64,000 nucleotides of DNA from Lewinellaceae bacterium (GTDB lineage: Bacteria; Bacteroidota; Bacteroidia; Chitinophagales; Saprospiraceae). Positions 59,601 to 64,000 of the stretch are shown here, piece after piece. The translations under genes and the position numbers were made by a program. The stretch covers positions 186,001 to 250,000 of the forward strand of contig JACJYO010000008.1 of assembly GCA_020636075.1 (NCBI GenBank), in the 5' to 3' direction. The notes under the pieces were generated by a model that was given only the letters and a program-made list of their open reading frames with translations, searched no databases and was not told where the DNA came from. Position 1 is the stretch's first letter. Every line of letters begins with the position of its first letter.

Positions 59601-60703
59601 TGCGCTTTTCCGGCCGCATGGAGCATTCCATCTTAATTCAGTTTGCCGACAATGGCCCGGGTATTGAACCGGAACACCTGCCGCATATTTTCGACCGTTT
59701 TTATCAGGCAGATGATACGCACACCCGTCGGGGCGAGGGTACGGGGATTGGCCTGGCGCTGGTGAAAGAACTGGTGCGGATTATGGGTGGCAGCATTGAG
59801 GTAGTGAGTGAACTTGGAAAGGGTACAAAATTCAGCATTCAATTGCCAGTTACCCAAACTGCTGAAAAAAGTGCCCTGGAAATGCCTGCTGTTGAAACAA
59901 GTCCGGGTGGGGTAACCGCCCTTCCTGAACCACCAACCGCAGAACCCGGCGATCGTTATTCCGTCTTGCTGGTGGAAGACAACCCCGATGTGATCAGTTA
60001 TTTGACCTCCTTGCTTAACACTTTTTACCGGATCGATACCGCCCACAACGGCCAGGAAGGCATTGATAAAGCCCTGGAACTGGTGCCCGATGTTATCGTC
60101 AGCGACGTAATGATGCCCGGCAAGGATGGCTTTGACCTCTGCCAGGAACTCAAAACCGACGAGCGCACCAGCCATATCCCAATCATTTTGCTCACAGCAA
60201 AAGCCGACCAGAAATCGAAGATCGAGGGGCTTGCCCACGGCGCCGATGCTTACCTCGCCAAACCTTTCGACCAGGAAGAACTGCTGGTGCGCCTGGAAAA
60301 ACTGATCGAGCTGCGCCGGGGCATGCAGGCGCGGTTTCGACATGCAGGCGGATTGCGGCAAACACTTTGGGCCAAGGCCCAAACAGTAGACCAATTGTTT
60401 TTACAAAAGGTGTCAAAAATTGTCGAGGCTCAAATGGCCGATGAAAACTTCGGCATGCCTGAACTCTGCAAGGCACTCCACATGAGCCGCTCTAATCTCT
60501 TTCGCAAACTCAAGGCCCTGACAGGTAGATCCGTAACGGTTTTTATCCGTACCATACGCTTGGAAAAAGCAAAAGAACTGCTGGAAACGACAGATATGAC
60601 GGTAAGTGAAGCCTGCTATGCCGTAGGCTTCAACAGCGCGAATTATTTTTCCAAGGTGTTCCAGGAAGAATTTGGGGTACAGCCGAGCGGATTACGGCAG
60701 TAA
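56636..60703 (+). CDS. Hybrid two-component system (HTCS) sensor-regulator 2
   Basis: 1356 residues from the chosen start. A short basic stretch and signal helix (LWLFLLLILPLSLQLVAQ) precede the periplasmic propeller region (VFDIIRDSRGFLWFATLKGL, IWVGTDAGILKLDRRSG) and Y_Y_Y domain. One membrane helix (TLWAVLFLGGVFTLYRFQL), His kinase with ITHEFRTPLT (His859), ATPase domain, receiver with Asp1157 in IVSDVMMPGKDGFDLC, and an AraC-type DNA-binding end. Start uncertain: in-frame ATGs at 56438 and 56462 lie in a repeat, while 56636 is a TTG; CTG 56678 gives a compact signal peptide. It follows the two T9SS cargo genes and resembles HTCS 1. Confidence 0.88.
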   Translation: MQNNTQHITAWNATLKWNRSRRLWLFLLLILPLSLQLVAQPTRTKTFRTEGNWLERTPLKGTEVFDIIRDSRGFLWFATLKGLIKFDGASFTLYEHNPNDANSIGFAGPVLRLLEDKQGKIWVSVMNGLSRFDPELETFTNYDNIPHDGGSLDFFTIHSLVSDQYGIVWFGTDNGLCNFNPVTGKFTCFPEFNFPITDLVLEQDSLLWIACHRPQLIIFNIRNGSHSTLALLDENGQPITGSVTRILLTRQKELWIHTYPWQVYKGERAAPRRPESYLFHHQKELEGLIIHSITASRNGDIWFMSDKGLITLDHENRELYTVGLEGSKLPVHEKYFVLLEDDRSFFWAGAQNGVVKWNPEGKPSFALYDNFRIHKNVAPADGSATHFGKLDNQRILGCRLDGLFVFNRNNNAITPASASFPELSGLDTLSLSYVFQDSRSGIWIGFRWGGLLRFDLSTRKIATIEQIKTETFSIVESKDHTFWIGTEDGLVHYDLKKGILKRYRYDPDIQNGLSDNNVLVLAPEQDSLLWIGTRGGGLNCLNIETGQFKRFQFDPADTRSLSNNMVVDLHLDSQGALWVATFGGGLCRLDKNRQAFERFLKAQGLNSLRVSAIEEDDRNQIWVGTDAGILKLDRRSGLFQNYDIRNGAPFSVNWQGSLKDAAGNLIFGAGASFIHFNPENVVSDTVPPQLVFTELYLNNALIKPREPGSPLEKNISFVHSITLQNDQSFFGIKFAALNFILPEKNQYAYRMIGLSDEWQFLGNKHEITFAGLKPGSYVLQVKGSNQEGVWNEKGISLNIIMLPPWHQTLWARTLWAVLFLGGVFTLYRFQLNRKIAKAEAQRLQELDAVKTRLYTNITHEFRTPLTIILGMEEQLRKDPENWLHEGLRLIHRNGKLLLNLVNQLLDLSKLESGHLPLHPVQGDIAGYLSYLIESFHSYADSKDIRLHFRPDIPELHMDYDPEKLQHVVSNLLANAIKFTPAGGDVYIDLRFSGRMEHSILIQFADNGPGIEPEHLPHIFDRFYQADDTHTRRGEGTGIGLALVKELVRIMGGSIEVVSELGKGTKFSIQLPVTQTAEKSALEMPAVETSPGGVTALPEPPTAEPGDRYSVLLVEDNPDVISYLTSLLNTFYRIDTAHNGQEGIDKALELVPDVIVSDVMMPGKDGFDLCQELKTDERTSHIPIILLTAKADQKSKIEGLAHGADAYLAKPFDQEELLVRLEKLIELRRGMQARFRHAGGLRQTLWAKAQTVDQLFLQKVSKIVEAQMADENFGMPELCKALHMSRSNLFRKLKALTGRSVTVFIRTIRLEKAKELLETTDMTVSEACYAVGFNSANYFSKVFQEEFGVQPSGLRQ

Positions 60704-60756
60704 GCGGCTGTATGAAATGCGGAAAAGTTGAAATGCCTGTTGTGGATTAGAATTTT

Positions 60757-60784
60757 CACCACGGAGCCACGGAGGACACGGAGA
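60757..60784. repeat. CACGGAG family repeat, one arm only
   Basis: CACCACGGAGCCACGGAGGA followed by CACGGAG. No complementary arm is seen nearby, so it is a half element of the family at 3764-3840. Confidence 0.6.
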
Positions 60785-60865
60785 AGATTTGCCCGTCTTA
60801 CCTCAAAGCTGCCCATTAGGCACAAATCCCGTTATCTCAACTTTTTTTGGCTTTTCGGGTGTTAT

Positions 60866-61057
60866 CCCCATAGCCACCAACTTAACCTGTCCGAGGGGGG
60901 GGGTAAACTTTTCAAATTTCAAATTTTTCTTTTCCAATTTCAAATTAAAGAAACTAGCCAAACTCCGGAACATCCTTTAATTTGAAATTGGAAATTTGAA
61001 ATAAACAATTTGAAAAGTTGTCCACCCCCTCGGGACCCTTAAGTTGCTGGCTATGGG
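60866..61057. repeat. Composite palindromic element D (near-perfect termini, TTTCAAATTT interior)
   Basis: Left CCCCATAGCCACCAACTTAA, right CTTAAGTTGCTGGCTATGGG. Interior arms ACTTTTCAAATTTCAAATTT and AATTTGAAATTGGAAATTTG, with CGAGGGGGGG and CCCCCTCG just inside the ends. It lies between the convergent HTCS 2 and SulP genes and may terminate both. Confidence 0.82.
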
Positions 61058-61066
61058 AGCCCGCCC

Positions 61067-62797
61067 CTAATTCGCCTGCAACACGTACGCCGAAAAGCCT
61101 TCTTCCTTCCCACTGCGTTGGGCAGCCCCGTCAAACGTATCCACCGCCTGCTGGTTGCTCATGAAAAACCGCTCCTCGCCGATGACGGTGGTCAGGCCCC
61201 AGCGTTGCAGGGTGTCGCGTACCGGCCCGATCACGCCGGTGAAGTACACTTCCAGCCCTTTGGCCCTGGTCTCCTGCACCCATTCTTCCAGGGCATGTAC
61301 GGCGCTGCTGTCGAGCTGACTGATACTGTCGGCGTTGAGCACGATGAGGCGCAGGGCAGCGCCCTTCCGGGCTATGTGCGCGGCCATGTTGTCTTTGAAA
61401 AAATTGATATTGGAAAAATACAAGGGCCCGTCGAAGCGGACGATCAGCACATCCGGGCGCTGTTCGAGGTTGCTGAAACGCTGAATATTGCGGTAAAACG
61501 GTGAACCCGGCACCTTGCCCAACACCGCCACGTGCGGCCGGCTGGCCCGGTAAACCACCATGCCCAGCGAAAGCAACACACCGGCGCCGATGCCCAATTC
61601 GATACCCAGTGTCAGGGTGATCAGGAAGGTGGCCAGCAGCATCCAGAAATCGGAGCGGTCTTTTTTCCAGAGCCGGATGGCTTCCTGGTAGTCAATCAAT
61701 CCCGCAACGGCAACCAGGATCACGGCGGCCAGCACAGCATTGGGCAAAAAGTGAAACAACGGCGTGAGGAACAGCAAGGTGAGCAAAATGAGCACAGCGC
61801 TGATCAAACTGGCCAAACCTGTTTTGGCGCCCGCCTGGTCGTTGACGGCGGTGCGCGAAAATCCACCCGTCACCGGATAACCCTGAAAAATGGCGGCGCC
61901 GAAATTGGCGAGCCCGAGCCCGACCAACTCCTGGTTGGCATGCACCTGGTAGTTCTTGTGTTTGGTCTGAATGGCCTTTGCTACCGCAAAACTTTCCATA
62001 AACCCGACGAGGGAAATCGTGAGCGCTGCCGGCAGCAAGGCTTGCCAGGTGGCTACATCGAAAGAAGGCAGAGAAAGTCCTGGCAGACCAGCAGGCACCT
62101 CCCCGACAATTTTCACCCCAACCTGATCCAGGCCAAAGCCCCAAACCACCAGAATACCGGCCACGACGGCCAGCAATGCGCCGGGAATCGCGGGGTGTAT
62201 TTTTTTAGCCAGCTTGATCACCAGAATAGCGCCCAGGCCGATAGCAAGCGTAATCGGGTTGGTCTCGCCAATGCGCTCGGCAGCGGCCAGGAGAATTTCG
62301 TGCACGTGCTCGCTGCCGGGAATTTTTACACCCAGCAGGTGCTTCAACTGGCTCAGTCCGATAATGATAGCCGCTGCCGAGGTGAAACCACTGATAACCG
62401 GGTGGGAGAGCAAATTGACCAGGAAGCCAAGCCGGAAAACACCCATCAGAAACTGAATGGCGCCGACCAGAAAGGCCAGGGTAAACGCGAGCAACAAATA
62501 GGCCTCAGGACCTGCCGGTTTCAGGGCGCTGATGCCGGCTGCCGTCAGCAGCGAAACCATGGCCACCGGGCCCACGGCCAACTGCCGGGAGCTGCCAAAC
62601 AGCGCGTACAGCACCAATGGAATGGTGGCGGCGTACAAACCGTGGATGGGTGGAAGCCCGGCCAGCATGGCATAGGCCATGCCCTGCGGGATCAACATAA
62701 CGCCCACAGTGAGCCCGGCCGAGAGATCGCCGGCGAACCAGTTTTTCCGGTAGCCGGAAACCCAGTTGAGGGCCGGGAGGTATTGCTTGATATTCAT
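61067..62797 (-). CDS. SulP-family inorganic anion transporter
   Basis: 576 residues, inner membrane. About 12 hydrophobic segments from residue 20, including PQGMAYAMLAGLPPIHGLYA and PVTGGFSRTAVNDQAGAKTG (SulP signature region). The C-terminal STAS domain (residues ~430-560) includes IVRFDGPLYFSNINFFKD and ADSISQLDSSAVHALEEWV. Probably moves sulfate, bicarbonate or a similar anion. It is the last gene of an operon: 47 bases after the Crp/Fnr gene. Terminated near palindromic element D. Confidence 0.92.
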   Translation of the reverse strand: MNIKQYLPALNWVSGYRKNWFAGDLSAGLTVGVMLIPQGMAYAMLAGLPPIHGLYAATIPLVLYALFGSSRQLAVGPVAMVSLLTAAGISALKPAGPEAYLLLAFTLAFLVGAIQFLMGVFRLGFLVNLLSHPVISGFTSAAAIIIGLSQLKHLLGVKIPGSEHVHEILLAAAERIGETNPITLAIGLGAILVIKLAKKIHPAIPGALLAVVAGILVVWGFGLDQVGVKIVGEVPAGLPGLSLPSFDVATWQALLPAALTISLVGFMESFAVAKAIQTKHKNYQVHANQELVGLGLANFGAAIFQGYPVTGGFSRTAVNDQAGAKTGLASLISAVLILLTLLFLTPLFHFLPNAVLAAVILVAVAGLIDYQEAIRLWKKDRSDFWMLLATFLITLTLGIELGIGAGVLLSLGMVVYRASRPHVAVLGKVPGSPFYRNIQRFSNLEQRPDVLIVRFDGPLYFSNINFFKDNMAAHIARKGAALRLIVLNADSISQLDSSAVHALEEWVQETRAKGLEVYFTGVIGPVRDTLQRWGLTTVIGEERFFMSNQQAVDTFDGAAQRSGKEEGFSAYVLQAN

Positions 62798-62844
62798 TTT
62801 TTTGATGCTTGTTTGTTTGTTATAAAGTTTGTGGTGGGGTTAAC

Positions 62845-63501
62845 TCATTTCTTAAAAAGCAGCTGATTCCGCCCCAGCTTCACCACGCCATTTTTTTCCA
62901 ACGATTTCAACAGGCGGGAAACCGCCTCGCGGGTCACGTTGAGTTCCTGAGCGATCTCCTGATGCGTGGCGGCAATCACCCGGTTGTTGTTGTTGGCGGC
63001 CACCCGTTTTTGCAGATACTCGATCAGGCGGGCGTCGAGGTTTTTGAAAGCAATGCTGTCCACGACGTTCACGAGGTCCAGGATTTTGCGGTCGTAGGTG
63101 CTCATCACAAAATTCTTCCAGCTGGGAAAGCGCGCCATCCACTCGTCCATGTGGCGGATGGGGATGGCGATGATAGCCGTATCGTCTTCGGCCTCGGTGC
63201 GGATCTCGCTTTTTTTGTGCATCATGCAGCAGCTAAACGACATGGCACAGGCCTCGCCGGCTTGCAGGTAGTACAGCAACAGCTCGCGGGCTTCCAGCGG
63301 GGCTTCACGGGTCACCTTCACGGCGCCTTGCACCACCAGCGGCACGAGTTTGACATAGTCGCCGTAGTCCATGATCACCTCACCGGCTTCGAAGTGCATG
63401 AGTTTGCCGGCTTCGGCGATTTCATCCACCAATGCCTTTTCGGAGAGTGTGGGGAAATGTTGTTGAATCAGTGTGCGAATGTCAGCGCTTTCAGCAATCA
63501 T
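62845..63501 (-). CDS. Crp/Fnr-family regulator with conserved cysteine cluster
   Basis: 218 residues. N-terminal cyclic-nucleotide-binding-like domain and C-terminal winged helix (THQEIAQELNVTREAVSRLL). The sensor domain carries CAMSFSCC (Cys85, Cys91, Cys92), a pattern seen in Bacteroidota relatives that could sense redox or sulfur species. It lacks the FNR-type N-terminal Fe-S cysteines. Its gene lies between a porin and a SulP transporter; it probably controls them. Confidence 0.88.
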   Translation of the reverse strand: MIAESADIRTLIQQHFPTLSEKALVDEIAEAGKLMHFEAGEVIMDYGDYVKLVPLVVQGAVKVTREAPLEARELLLYYLQAGEACAMSFSCCMMHKKSEIRTEAEDDTAIIAIPIRHMDEWMARFPSWKNFVMSTYDRKILDLVNVVDSIAFKNLDARLIEYLQKRVAANNNNRVIAATHQEIAQELNVTREAVSRLLKSLEKNGVVKLGRNQLLFKK

Positions 63502-63522
63502 AAATCGGGCGGTTTGGCAGTG

Positions 63523-64000
63523 TTAAAAAAAGATGGTCAGCCCCAGGCCCAGCCAATCGCCACGTTGGATCGGGCCGGTTTCTTTTTGATAAAAAAAGTC
63601 GTTCACAGTGGCGCCATCGCCCGCAGCACCGGGCTCGCCGCTGTGGTGGGTGTAGTGGAGCATCAGCACAAAATTGGGGTCAAAATACCAATTCAGCCCC
63701 GCATCAATCGCCTGCTCCCGTCCTGCGGCCATACGCACCAGTTGGGCATCTTTTTGACCCTGGGCATCCGTGGCGCCGCGATATTGCATCAGCATGACCA
63801 CCGGCTCCACAATGTAATGGTTGGCAACGTTGATGTTGTAACTGAGCCGCACATGCCCGGTTTGACCGGTGGCTGTGAACGGGCGTTCGGGGACACCATT
63901 GGGTAGCGTTTCCCCATCGCGGCGCAGCCACGACCATTCGGCATCGAGGTTCACCGGTCCCCAGTTGAACAGCAAATCGGTACCGACGGCGTAGTTGGCC
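63523..64000 (-). CDS. Outer-membrane porin, C-terminal part (5' end outside window)
   Basis: The frame is open to the right edge. The visible 159 residues are alternating beta strands (HVRLSYNINVANHYIVEPVV, LNWYFDPNFVLMLHYTHHSG) and end in a strand with the outer-membrane Phe terminus (WLGLGLTIFF). This matches phosphate-selective porin O/P-type proteins, though the diagnostic start is missing. First gene of the operon with Crp/Fnr and SulP; the stop is 21 bases before the regulator start. Confidence 0.8.
   Translation of the reverse strand, partial: ANYAVGTDLLFNWGPVNLDAEWSWLRRDGETLPNGVPERPFTATGQTGHVRLSYNINVANHYIVEPVVMLMQYRGATDAQGQKDAQLVRMAAGREQAIDAGLNWYFDPNFVLMLHYTHHSGEPGAAGDGATVNDFFYQKETGPIQRGDWLGLGLTIFF

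Noticed and set aside
61532..62866. 444-codon plus-strand frame opposite the SulP gene
   Set aside because: Gln/His/Gly-rich shadow of a hydrophobic gene on the other strand.
1..64000. tRNA, rRNA and other structured RNA genes
   Set aside because: No tRNA T-loop/acceptor combination or rRNA segment was recognised by eye; a covariance search would be decisive.

Overview
The window comes from a Bacteroidota chromosome, most likely a Saprospiria/Chitinophagia-like environmental bacterium. Evidence: several secreted proteins end in the type A sorting domain of the type IX secretion system (T9SS), two giant hybrid two-component systems (HTCS) are present, there is a TonB-dependent receptor with an N-terminal carboxypeptidase-like domain, many starts lack Shine-Dalgarno sequences, and several genes have TAnnTTTG-type -7 boxes. 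No rRNA, tRNA or CRISPR array was seen. Species assignment is inference.

Layout. 1-8.1 kb: 3' end of glgB, a DUF1963/YwqG-like protein, the tRNA hydroxylase trhO, a TMTC-like membrane glycosyltransferase with TPRs, and an OmpA-domain protein. 8.5-16.6 kb: an HTCS followed by a 1293-residue repeat-rich secreted protein. 17-20 kb: small membrane proteins, a TonB-C lipoprotein and a DUF2905 protein. 20-24.5 kb: TonB-dependent receptor, TPR protein, FAD-dependent dehydrogenase. 24.5-33.8 kb (minus strand): an orphan 869-residue protein with a lipoprotein, an M4 metalloprotease with T9SS tail, and a two-gene secreted-protein operon. 34-39 kb: an L-rhamnose mutarotase gene lying between an intact xdhC-like gene and a truncated second xdhC copy, a hydrolase/lipoprotein operon, and a four-helix-bundle membrane protein. 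39-45 kb: a propeller lipoprotein, LolA-like and Ig-like secreted proteins, an AraC regulator and a serine beta-lactamase-fold hydrolase.

45-50 kb is the accessory part. A probable two-gene operon encodes a protein that looks like an effector-associated domain (EAD11) fused to an unknown C-terminal region, followed by an ATP-grasp enzyme of the R2K type. Next come a class II Fic protein and an AT-rich Mrr-like PD-(D/E)XK nuclease. The Fic+nuclease segment is bracketed by two ~85-bp direct repeats that each contain an intrinsic terminator, and the EAD11 operon is preceded by two identical-type 15-bp palindromes. This is the best candidate here for an undescribed conflict or regulatory system.

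50-64 kb: an MBL-fold/rhodanese protein of the persulfide dioxygenase type, two T9SS cargo proteins (beta-helix and L-domain-like) followed by a second HTCS, and a porin - Crp/Fnr - SulP transporter operon at the right edge.

Intergenic DNA is rich in dispersed palindromic elements of at least five types. The most striking is a family of four ~170-235-bp palindromes that share a CCATAGCCATCAACTTAA terminus but have two unrelated kinds of interior. Two pairs of duplicated coding remnants (8158/17090 and 34119/34886) differ mainly at synonymous sites, which shows they derive from functional paralogues.
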